NCBI GenBank assembly: GCA_016932295.1
Contig: JAFGDC010000627.1
Location: 1 to 5,451 of the forward strand
Origin: a candidate division CSSED10-310 bacterium
GTDB lineage: Bacteria > CSSED10-310 > JAFGDC01
Direction of reading: 5' to 3'
Length of the DNA: 5,451 nucleotides
The translations under genes were made by a program, and so were the position numbers. Below, one piece after another: positions 1 to 4,848 of the stretch. The number at the start of each line of letters is the position of its first letter. Within the stretch, counting starts at the first letter, position 1. The notes below the pieces were generated by a model. It was not told the DNA's origin, ran no database searches, and saw nothing but the letters and a program-made list of their open reading frames with translations.

Positions 1-363
1 CAAGCCTTTTTTGTCGTGGCAAAGCCTTCGGTCGACATCGAAACAATCTTCAACCGCCTTACCGGGAAATTGCGCCTGGCCGTGGAAAAACCGCTCGAAA
101 TGATCCCCTTGCCGGCACGGCAGGATGTTCACTGCGCCAGCGGGGCAGCCAGGATCGAGGTGTCGCGGAAAGAGAAGTTTGTGGTTGATCGACAGTTTGC
201 GATCTACGAACTGGCTGGTCCCGACTACAAGGTGGCCATGCTGATTATCGGCACCGGGGCGGATATCGCCGCGGTGCAAGCTGAGATAGACCTGCTGTCG
301 ACCAGTCTCAAGATCCTCGACAAATCAGCGCCGCCCGGCCCGAATCCGCACAAACATCCCTGA
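1..363 (+). CDS. C-terminal part of an unidentified protein (5' end outside window)
   Basis: The frame is open from the first base to a TGA at 361-363. A GTG at 16 could serve as a start, but the 15 bases before it are in frame, contain no stop and show no Shine-Dalgarno site, so the gene most likely begins left of the window. The visible 120 residues are soluble, mixed alpha/beta and without membrane segments. The last part alternates hydrophobic strands (FAIYELAG, YKVAMLIIG) with a final helix ending ...EIDLLSTSLKIL. That pattern resembles the C-terminal strand-strand-helix of PsbP/DUF1795-like small exported proteins, which commonly end in an 'I..SLKI' helix; this is a weak resemblance, not an identification. 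The tail SAPPGPNPHKHP is low-complexity and probably disordered. A hairpin follows the stop codon directly, so this looks like the end of a transcription unit. I do not recognise its function. Confidence 0.7.
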   Translation, partial: QAFFVVAKPSVDIETIFNRLTGKLRLAVEKPLEMIPLPARQDVHCASGAARIEVSRKEKFVVDRQFAIYELAGPDYKVAMLIIGTGADIAAVQAEIDLLSTSLKILDKSAPPGPNPHKHP

Positions 364-364
364 T

Positions 365-383
365 TCCCGCCCGTGAAGCGGGA
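365..383 (+). terminator. Hairpin directly after the first gene, possible terminator
   Basis: TCCCGC (365-370) pairs perfectly with GCGGGA (378-383) around a 7-base loop, starting two bases after the TGA stop. No T-run follows, so it is not a classic intrinsic terminator. It may mark the mRNA 3' end or aid Rho-dependent termination. Confidence 0.35.
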
Positions 384-475
384 CTGACCATCTGATCGCC
401 ACTCGGTGCAAGTATCATTATATGGAAAACGGTGGTCGTCGTCCGGTCGAATGGTAAGTTGATGCGCAAGACTGG

Positions 476-510
476 GTGGCAGCAGGCATGGAGAAGACCT
501 GCTGCGCCAC
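476..510. repeat. Long stem-loop in the intergenic stretch
   Basis: GCAGCAGG (479-486) pairs with CCTGCTGC (498-505) across an 11-base loop. If the CG at 505-506 is bulged, GTGG (476-479) also pairs with CCAC (507-510), giving an 11-pair interrupted stem. There is no T-run on either side, so it is not an obvious terminator. It could be a structured RNA element or chance. Confidence 0.5.
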
Positions 511-705
511 CATGGCAGCGGCGGGTATTCTCCTGACACCCCTGCATCGTTTGCTTTCCAATGCTTCGTCGTGAATGTGCATACAGCGACAGCCCCTCAA
601 GGCTCCGACAGATCCCGGATCGTTCGCGCGCCGCTTCCCACCTCCCTCAGCGCGAGTTAAAACACTACCCGGCCAGTGACAATCGGCGATCCATGACGCC
701 TGTTC

Positions 706-734
706 TTGACACTCATGCACCTCCTTCCTATAAT
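706..734 (+). promoter_or_regulatory. Consensus sigma70-type promoter of the exosortase operon
   Basis: A perfect -35 box TTGACA (706-711) and a perfect -10 box TATAAT (729-734) are separated by exactly 17 bp. Transcription would begin near 741, leaving a leader of about 47 bases before the exosortase start. Full consensus with optimal spacing predicts strong factor-independent expression, which is notable for a gene encoding a membrane-embedded enzyme. No operator-like palindrome overlaps the boxes. A short GGTC-GAGA-GACC hairpin (748-759) with a GNRA-type tetraloop lies in the predicted leader. Confidence 0.8.
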
Positions 735-787
735 CCAACATCATTCAGGTCGAGAGACCATGACTGTCCAGGATGATGGGGTGAGTT

Positions 788-1348
788 TTGAAGAAAATGT
801 TCTCGTCAATTGTTGGCTTCTTCAAGAAAAATATGGTGCTGGTGAAATTTTACTCCCTGCTTCTTTACCTCTGGCTGTTGTTCTACTTTTTCCTCCACTG
901 GAAAGTCACCACCGACTACATCGCCACATATCTCCCCATCTTCATGGCGGAGACGGTCGCGGCTATCCTGAACCTGTTCGGCCTGACAACGGTCACCCAT
1001 GGACCCAGTCTCACTATCGAAAGCGCTTTTTCTTTTTCAATCATCTACCAGTGCGCCGGCATTTTCGGGATGATGATCTATACCGCGGCGGTGATCGCGT
1101 TTCCTTCAACCATCAAGGAAAAATCCATCGGTCTGTTGATCGGCATACCCGGTCTGTACGTGGTCAACACCGTGCGCATGACAGCGCTTGGCATCATCGG
1201 GCTGTACTGGCGCGACCTGTTCGATTGGTTCCATGAATGGATGTGGCAGGGAATATTCATCATTTTCGTCATCTTTTTCTGGCTGGTGTGGAAAGAGAAG
1301 TTCGTGCATAGTGACACGCAGGCCCCGCGGGAAGCATCTGCCGCGTGA
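788..1348 (+). CDS. Exosortase/archaeosortase-family membrane protein
   Basis: The product is a 186-residue polytopic membrane protein. Hydrophobic segments lie at about 18-37, 50-66, 84-105, 113-140 and 152-168. The three family active-site residues sit in their usual places: Cys89 in YQCAG, Arg130 in VVNTVRM, and His149 in FDWFHEWMWQ. Exosortases are thought to cleave exported substrates at a C-terminal sorting signal, at the outer face of the inner membrane, in the manner of sortases. The size, and the ending FDW.H...WQ followed by a hydrophobic helix and a basic tail, match the compact single-domain class; there is no extra EpsI-type domain. I cannot assign a numbered Xrt subtype, and CAG replaces the CNG I would expect for XrtH. 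An in-frame TGA at 782-784 limits the start to TTG 788 or ATG 797 (183 residues). GGGGTGAG just upstream is too close to TTG (2 bases) and rather far from ATG (11), so the start is uncertain. The stop overlaps the next gene by 4 bp. Confidence 0.88.
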   Translation: MKKMFSSIVGFFKKNMVLVKFYSLLLYLWLLFYFFLHWKVTTDYIATYLPIFMAETVAAILNLFGLTTVTHGPSLTIESAFSFSIIYQCAGIFGMMIYTAAVIAFPSTIKEKSIGLLIGIPGLYVVNTVRMTALGIIGLYWRDLFDWFHEWMWQGIFIIFVIFFWLVWKEKFVHSDTQAPREASAA

Positions 1349-2010
1349 AATCCGCCGGCTGGTTCCTGATCAAGTTTCTGGTGGCTGCGACAGTGGTGGC
1401 GCCGCTCTGGTACTTCGGTGCCAGCGGCTGTTACAACATCGTGCTCAAGTGGATCGTCGAACTCTCCCTGCCCGCTGATTTCATCCTGGAACTGAAGGAT
1501 GGCAAACTCGCCCTGCTTCATATCCTGCCCAACATGTATCTCCTCAAACCACCCGAATTCAAGGCGGCACTCGAATTGTTGACTTTGCATTTCAACGTGG
1601 TGCCCTTCCTCTCGTTGTTCCTGGTGACTCCGGGCGTCCGCTGGCGGCGGCGCCTGGTGTTCATCCTTACGGGATTTCTGGCGCTGAGCGCCACGCATGT
1701 CCTGCACATCGAGCTGGATTACTATCTCAAGCTGCATCAGGAAATCCACATCGACACGGCTGACAAGACCGCCTTTCTCATGTTTCTCAAGGGACGCTTG
1801 ATGCTTTACCTGCAGGCGTTCATGGAGCAGGCCGGCAGCATGTTGATGCCATTCTTTCTGTGGCTGCTGTTTTTCAACAAGAGCATCTTCAGGTTTGCGC
1901 AGACTCAATTGCTTCCAGCCGGAGGGAACCTTGATGCCAGTCCGCCCGCGTTACGGGAGACCATTTCGTCCGGGGATGATTCGGAGGCGACTCCCAGAGA
2001 AGGTTCCTGA
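1345..2010 (+). CDS. Exosortase-associated polytopic membrane protein
   Basis: This gene begins at GTG 1345 inside the exosortase stop region (GTGA overlap), which implies translational coupling; there is no strong ribosome site of its own. The 221-residue product has hydrophobic segments near residues 5-25, 84-96, 104-120 and 165-180. Between the first two lies a probably periplasmic stretch (about 30-80), and between the last two an amphipathic stretch with charged residues (HIELDYYLKLHQEIHID...). The tail after residue 185 is polar and low-complexity. Compact exosortases such as XrtH are known to be paired with small membrane proteins of unknown role. Position and topology suggest the same arrangement, perhaps substrate presentation or enzyme stability, but that is inference. 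I see no catalytic motif. The final 77 bp overlap another frame starting at ATG 1934, so the true C-terminus may have been altered by a past frameshift or rearrangement. Confidence 0.75.
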   Translation: MKSAGWFLIKFLVAATVVAPLWYFGASGCYNIVLKWIVELSLPADFILELKDGKLALLHILPNMYLLKPPEFKAALELLTLHFNVVPFLSLFLVTPGVRWRRRLVFILTGFLALSATHVLHIELDYYLKLHQEIHIDTADKTAFLMFLKGRLMLYLQAFMEQAGSMLMPFFLWLLFFNKSIFRFAQTQLLPAGGNLDASPPALRETISSGDDSEATPREGS

Positions 2011-2227
2011 ACCGATCGACTGGTTCCTGCTGATTTTCACCTTGACCATCGCCGCTATCCGGTCAGGGTTTCACAGCTCCCCGGGAGCCATGGACTTGAG
2101 CGCGTGTTCAGCGGTCCTTCTGACGAATGGATTCGGATCACGCCGCAATGATTCAAGCGCGTTTCGCGCCCGTCGCGAATCCAATTTGCCCAACGCCTCC
2201 GCTGCTGCATCCCTTACGAACCATTGA
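1934..2227 (+). pseudogene. Candidate third operon frame, possibly a truncated gene start (VPEP plus hydrophobic stretch)
   Basis: ATG 1934 is preceded by GGAGGG (1921-1926) with an ideal 7-base spacing, which is better than the sites of the two genes upstream. The first 45 residues look like a real membrane-protein start. A strongly basic segment (MPVRPRYGRP, then MIRRRL) leads into VPEP at residues 24-27, a hydrophobic run DWFLLIFTLTIAAI, and then Arg43. From about 2071 the frame runs antisense through the HEAT gene and its translation becomes Ser/Ala/Asn-rich without pattern. One reading is that a third gene of the operon was cut off when the convergent gene arrived, leaving its 5' end. 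Another is that the whole frame is chance. The VPEP-helix-Arg arrangement resembles a PEP-CTERM signal, but it is not at the C-terminus of this frame, which ends 54 residues further on. Confidence 0.3.
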
Positions 2228-2922
2228 GGATCATCAACCGCGCGCACCAGGAATTCCAGGACTCGATCACCCCCGAGTTCACCGAGGCAGGAGACAGCCA
2301 TGCTGCGTAGGGCTGCATCCTCATGCGTCACGTAGGCTGCAAGCGCCGGCAGGGCATCCGGCGCATCCAGCCTTGCCAAGCCGGTAAGCGCTCTGACACG
2401 ATCATGCCGGTCGCTGCTTTCCGCCGCTTGACGCAGCAGGGGGATGGCTTTTCTATCTCCAAGCACGCCGAGACTGCGTATGGCTTCGTGCCTCAGGTAT
2501 TCGAGGGCGAAGGTATCGTGGTCGTGAGGAGTGGGCTTGAGTTGCTCGAGAAGCGTCATGATCGGCGCCACCGCCCTCGTGTCACCGATCGCCGCCAGTG
2601 CTTTCATGGCGCCGGCGCAGGCATCCCGGCGGCTGGGATCGAGCAAGTCCAGCAACGGCGCCACGGCGGCATCACCAAATGCGACCAGGGCATCGGCCGC
2701 CGTGTCCGCGGTAAAGGTGTCGTCACCCTTCAACTGGTCGAGAAGCGCTTTCATATCCGGCGCAGGCGCCGTCAGAATTTCCTGCTGCTGGGCTGAAACG
2801 CCTCCGGTCATGATCAGCAGCATGACCGAGATCATGACAAACCAACCGGTCAACGGTATCGGCGACCATCCCGCGGGACGATTGAATTCTTTTCCAGCAA
2901 GAAAAAAAACTGGTCTCTTCAT
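2071..2922 (-). CDS. Exported or membrane-anchored HEAT-repeat protein
   Basis: The start is set at 2922 because GAGGAG lies 6 bases upstream (minus-strand complement of 2929-2934); a Met further upstream in the frame lacks such a site. The 283-residue product has a 23-residue N-terminal region containing basic residues, a hydrophobic core at about 24-42, and a signal-peptidase-like site VSA|QQ after residue 44, so it is probably exported. From about residue 56 to the end it is a run of PBS-lyase/HEAT-type repeats of roughly 30 residues. Each has the A..AL..(G/L)D...V..L pattern, for example AADALVAFGDAAVAPLLDLL, then RSLGVLGDRKAIPLL, MAVSCLGELGGDRVLEFL and AAEALGKL. Such alpha-solenoids serve as protein-binding scaffolds; no catalytic residues are apparent. 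The gene lies 103 bp downstream of the small membrane-protein gene on the same strand, and its stop is 60 bp from the end of the convergent exosortase operon. The partner is unknown. Confidence 0.88.
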   Translation of the reverse strand: MKRPVFFLAGKEFNRPAGWSPIPLTGWFVMISVMLLIMTGGVSAQQQEILTAPAPDMKALLDQLKGDDTFTADTAADALVAFGDAAVAPLLDLLDPSRRDACAGAMKALAAIGDTRAVAPIMTLLEQLKPTPHDHDTFALEYLRHEAIRSLGVLGDRKAIPLLRQAAESSDRHDRVRALTGLARLDAPDALPALAAYVTHEDAALRSMAVSCLGELGGDRVLEFLVRAVDDPQWFVRDAAAEALGKLDSRRARNALESLRRDPNPFVRRTAEHALKSMAPGEL

Positions 2923-2950
2923 TACGGACTCCTCGATGTGGATTATCGAC

Positions 2951-3013
2951 CGGAAACCGCCGGTGGACATGACTGTCAAGCCTGCCGGCGATCAGCGGTC
3001 CGGCCGGTTTCCG
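2951..3013. repeat. Imperfect inverted repeat between the two minus-strand genes
   Basis: CGGAAACCGCCGG (2951-2963) is the near-perfect reverse complement of CCGGCCGGTTTCCG (3000-3013), differing by one inserted base, with a 36-base GC-rich interior. In the minus-strand transcript it would form a stem just upstream of the HEAT gene's ribosome site. It could protect or separate the two cistrons, or could weaken read-through. Confidence 0.45.
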
Positions 3014-3025
3014 CAGCCAGCCGTT

Positions 3026-3226
3026 TCATGATGCCAGGTAGAGCAGCAGGTATGCAGCCGATGAGATGATTCCGGCGATGATGGCTGGCGCGATATAGAA
3101 CCTCCAATCGTACAATGGTCCGGACACGATCTCCGGCGGCGGCGTCAGGCCAGCCGCTTGAAGTGTCTCCCGACGGTCCCGGTTGGTTTTTTTATCCTTG
3201 CCGGTTCTCTGTCCGGTTCGCGCCAT
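3026..3226 (-). CDS. Small single-pass membrane protein, unknown function
   Basis: The product has 66 residues. The start at 3226 is well supported by GGAGGAG (complement of 3232-3238) five bases upstream; the same frame stays open further upstream, but its earlier Met codons have no such site. The first 20 residues are very basic and polar (ARTGQRTGKDKK, RDRRE). A short amphipathic region with PPPE follows, then WRFYIAPAIIAGIISSAAYLLL (about residues 41-62) forms one membrane helix close to the C-terminus. By the positive-inside rule the N-terminus should face the cytoplasm (N-in, C-out). I do not recognise a family. Its only evident neighbour is the exported HEAT-repeat gene 103 bp downstream on the same strand, so the two may be co-transcribed and act together at the membrane; this is inferred from position alone. 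Confidence 0.7.
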   Translation of the reverse strand: MARTGQRTGKDKKTNRDRRETLQAAGLTPPPEIVSGPLYDWRFYIAPAIIAGIISSAAYLLLYLAS

Positions 3227-3290
3227 ACCGTCTCCTCCTGCACAGCACTGGACAGGCTGTGGATTCTGCATCACATGCCGCTGCCACCAC

Positions 3291-3318
3291 TTTATACGAT
3301 GGCATGGTACATTACCAT
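3291..3318 (-). promoter_or_regulatory. Candidate -10 box with an adjoining palindrome, minus strand
   Basis: Read on the minus strand, TATAAA (complement of 3291-3296) lies 65-70 bp upstream of the small membrane-protein start and is a good -10 box. No good -35 hexamer sits 16-18 bp away. That region is instead occupied by the palindrome ATGGTA-CAT-TACCAT (3304-3318). A weak -35 overlapped by a palindrome is the usual layout of an activator or repressor site, but no regulator is known here. Confidence 0.35.
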
Positions 3319-3339
3319 CACGGCATGTAGTTACTGGCA

Positions 3340-3369
3340 CCCGGGAGGCGGCCGCCTGTTCGGCCCGGG
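3340..3369. repeat. Nested GC-rich palindromes
   Basis: A perfect 12-bp palindrome AGGCGGCCGCCT (3346-3357) is flanked by two CCCGGG copies (3340-3345 and 3364-3369) that can pair with each other, leaving a small asymmetric bulge. The element sits in the divergent intergenic region upstream of the minus-strand operon. It could be a structured site or a protein-binding site, though GC-rich DNA gives such palindromes fairly easily. Confidence 0.4.
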
Positions 3370-3414
3370 ATCAGCGGATCTCATGGTTGAAATAATCTTG
3401 GGAAGGCGGTTTTC

Positions 3415-3549
3415 CGAATCCCCCGCGAAATGTAAAGAACTCATTGAAAACTATAACAACCCAGCTATTTCTCTGCACTCCCATGATGAGAAGGCGGTAT
3501 GCCAGGAGGTGGACGTGGACCAGCCGGGAGAGTTCTGACGGGGGATTCG
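3415..3549. repeat. 11-bp perfect inverted repeat enclosing 113 bp
   Basis: CGAATCCCCCG (3415-3425) is the exact reverse complement of CGGGGGATTCG (3539-3549). The interior is more AT-rich than its surroundings and contains no convincing gene. A 9-bp direct repeat GAAGGCGGT (3402-3410 and 3490-3498) overlaps the same region. No matching short direct repeats flank the outer ends, so a miniature transposable element is possible but unproven. Confidence 0.45.
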
Positions 3550-3566
3550 AATGATTTCCAGGGAAG

Positions 3567-3595
3567 TTGACTTGTGTCATTCTCGTCACTACATT
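3567..3595 (+). promoter_or_regulatory. Candidate sigma70-type promoter of the thioredoxin-fusion gene
   Basis: TTGACT (3567-3572, five of six consensus bases) and TACATT (3590-3595, four of six) are separated by 17 bp. Transcription would begin near 3602 and give a leader of about 50 bases. The perfect palindrome TTGAAGCTTCAA (3611-3622) would lie at about +10 to +21, where a bound repressor could act. Confidence 0.45.
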
Positions 3596-3610
3596 GAAGT
3601 GGATTTGGCT

Positions 3611-3622
3611 TTGAAGCTTCAA
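3611..3622. promoter_or_regulatory. Perfect 12-bp palindrome in the leader of the thioredoxin-fusion gene
   Basis: TTGAAGCTTCAA is fully self-complementary and lies between the candidate promoter and the ribosome site (GGAGGG, 3640-3645). It is a possible operator. No regulator gene is present in the window to pair it with. Confidence 0.3.
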
Positions 3623-3650
3623 TCACTAACCAATCAGATGGAGGGTCTCA

Positions 3651-4622
3651 ATGGGACGTCAGGCTATCATGATAGTGCTGGTGGTGGCGGTTTGTCTTGT
3701 TCCCCAGCATGTTTCAGCGGGTTTGTTCGTCGGCGACCAGGCCGTGGATTTCACCCTGCTGTCACAGTTCAACACCAACTACACGCTCTATGACCACTGG
3801 GGGGATGTCATCGTCATAGATTTCTCCACCATGTGGTGTTCCCATTGTCGTACCGAAGCCCCTGAGCTGCAGGAGGATTTCTGGATCCCTTATCAGAGTC
3901 GTGGTGTCCAGGTTATCACCATTTTGACGCAGGACAACGGCGGCGCCGCGCCGGATTTGGCCGATCTCCAGACCTGGGCTAACAATTACGGCCTTACGTT
4001 CCCGGTGCTCGCTGCCGCAAACCAAGTCGGACTTACTTATGGCGTGCCGGGATATCCGACGAATTTCGTGGTGGACCAGAACATGATCATCCGTTACAAG
4101 GTGGCGGGATGGAGTGAAGGCGTGCATGACCAGATGCTCGCTCTCATCGAGGATCTCCTCAGCGATCCTACGCCGGCTCCCAGCCCCACACCGGTCGCCA
4201 CCCCAACTCCTCCTCCGACTGCCACGCCCGTGCTCGACACTCCCACACCGGCTCCCACCCCCGGTCCCGAAGAATGCTCTTTCGAGTTCCAACTCAGCCA
4301 GGAGTACTTCCGGGAGAATGATGTCTTCTCACTGCAAGCCGTGCTCACCAATAACGGAAGTCCACGCATGGTGGATTTTTACACCGCGCTCGATGTTTTT
4401 GGGCTGTACTACTTCTATCCTTCCTGGACGGAGGTTCTCGAGTTCGAGACCGTAAACCTGCCGGGTGGTGATCAATATACGGTAGGCGTCCTGGGACCCT
4501 TTACCTGGCCTGCCGTGGATGGCACCTTGGAAGGCCTGAATTTCCTGGGCATCCTGACCGATACCGGCACGATCGATCTGATCAGCAACGTCGCGGTGCA
4601 AAGTTTCGGCTACGGGCCGTAA
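3651..4622 (+). CDS. Exported thioredoxin/TlpA-like protein with Pro/Thr linker and C-terminal beta-rich domain
   Basis: The product has 323 residues, starting at ATG 3651 with GGAGGG five bases upstream. Residues 1-23 are a typical signal peptide (short basic start, hydrophobic core, HVSA|GLF). Residues 24-172 form a thioredoxin fold of the TlpA/ResA/AhpC-TSA type: the opening G..A.DFTL, the strand VIVIDFST, active-site WCSHC (62-66), and the cis-proline loop GYPTNFVVD (Pro136). Residues 173-206 are a Pro/Thr-rich linker. Residues 208-323 form a predicted beta-sandwich-like domain with aromatic-rich strands (LYYFYPSW, FTWP) ending ...SFGYGP. TlpA-like proteins reduce or exchange disulfides in periplasmic proteins; the fused domain may bind a surface, polymer or partner. 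There is no C-terminal sorting signal, so it is not an obvious substrate of the nearby exosortase. Linked beta-rich domains of this kind occur in exported proteins of environmental bacteria, but I cannot name the family. It appears to be transcribed alone. Confidence 0.88.
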   Translation: MGRQAIMIVLVVAVCLVPQHVSAGLFVGDQAVDFTLLSQFNTNYTLYDHWGDVIVIDFSTMWCSHCRTEAPELQEDFWIPYQSRGVQVITILTQDNGGAAPDLADLQTWANNYGLTFPVLAAANQVGLTYGVPGYPTNFVVDQNMIIRYKVAGWSEGVHDQMLALIEDLLSDPTPAPSPTPVATPTPPPTATPVLDTPTPAPTPGPEECSFEFQLSQEYFRENDVFSLQAVLTNNGSPRMVDFYTALDVFGLYYFYPSWTEVLEFETVNLPGGDQYTVGVLGPFTWPAVDGTLEGLNFLGILTDTGTIDLISNVAVQSFGYGP

Positions 4623-4631
4623 GCGGATTCC

Positions 4632-4737
4632 GGTGGCGCGGGGCGCTGTCTGATTATTCCGTCAACGCGTTTCGGGCGCAGGGCTATACGATCGCCGAAC
4701 CGGGTACGCCGGTTCTGAATGATCTGCCCGCGCCACC
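4632..4737. repeat. Nested inverted repeats downstream of the thioredoxin-fusion gene
   Basis: GGTGGCGCGGG (4632-4642) and CCCGCGCCACC (4727-4737) form an exact 11-bp inverted repeat. Inside it, GAACCGG (4697-4703) and CCGGTTC (4709-4715) form a perfect 7-bp hairpin with a 5-base loop. The transcript could thus fold into a closed multi-element structure of 106 bases. It starts 10 bases after the stop codon and lacks a T-run, so a role in 3'-end protection or termination is possible. A structured RNA or a small palindromic repeat are alternatives. Confidence 0.5.
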
Positions 4738-4833
4738 CCATGTATTGATGCCGGTTCATTGTAACCCAACTGGTGTCGGGTGATTTGCCTTGCGCGTCCA
4801 GTACCCGTATGTGTAGAGTGCTGAAATACGAAA

Positions 4834-4839
4834 AGGAGG
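4834..4839 (+). promoter_or_regulatory. Ribosome binding site of the aminotransferase gene
   Basis: AGGAGG lies 9 bases before ATG 4849 and fixes that start. Between 4738 and 4833 I see no convincing promoter; TTGCGC (4790-4795) with TAGAGT (4814-4819) at 18 bp is only a weak candidate. Confidence 0.75.
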
Positions 4840-4848
4840 ACAGCGCTG

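Larger units (their letters stand above)
364..705. other. Intergenic stretch without a convincing gene
   Basis: About 340 bases lie between the first gene and the exosortase promoter. Open frames exist on both strands, but their translations are rich in Cys, Arg, Ser and His, lack a recognisable fold pattern, and have no well-placed ribosome site. The only structured element I see is the hairpin at 476-510. The stretch could be decayed coding sequence, an untranslated RNA, or simple spacer. Confidence 0.5.

Noticed and set aside
706..1236. Plus-strand frame starting before the exosortase and running through it
   Set aside because: It is His/Arg/Pro-rich without pattern, in a different frame from the triad-bearing exosortase, and its first codons lie inside the promoter.
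1078..1908. 276-codon open frame on the minus strand, antisense to the exosortase operon
   Set aside because: It lies opposite two hydrophobic membrane-protein genes, and its translation is Gln/His/Glu/Arg-rich without domain pattern, as expected for the antisense of such genes.
2001..2070. Terminator between the convergent operons
   Set aside because: A short GGTTC-CT-GAACC palindrome has too small a loop and no T-run follows. No convincing bidirectional terminator is visible in the 60-bp gap.
3383..3538. Possible 51-residue protein (MVEIILGRRF...) in the divergent intergenic region
   Set aside because: The composition is protein-like, but there is no Shine-Dalgarno site at a proper distance, it spans most of the inverted repeat, and no family is recognisable. 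Not strong enough to call.
3540..3560. tRNA T-arm-like sequence (GGGGA-TTCGAAT)
   Set aside because: The following bases do not close the T-stem, and no acceptor, D or anticodon arm is present upstream.
3762..4292. 176-codon minus-strand frame antisense to the thioredoxin-fusion gene
   Set aside because: The Gly/Arg/Ser-rich translation arises from the Pro/Thr linker and thioredoxin codons. The plus strand has a signal peptide, active site and ribosome site.
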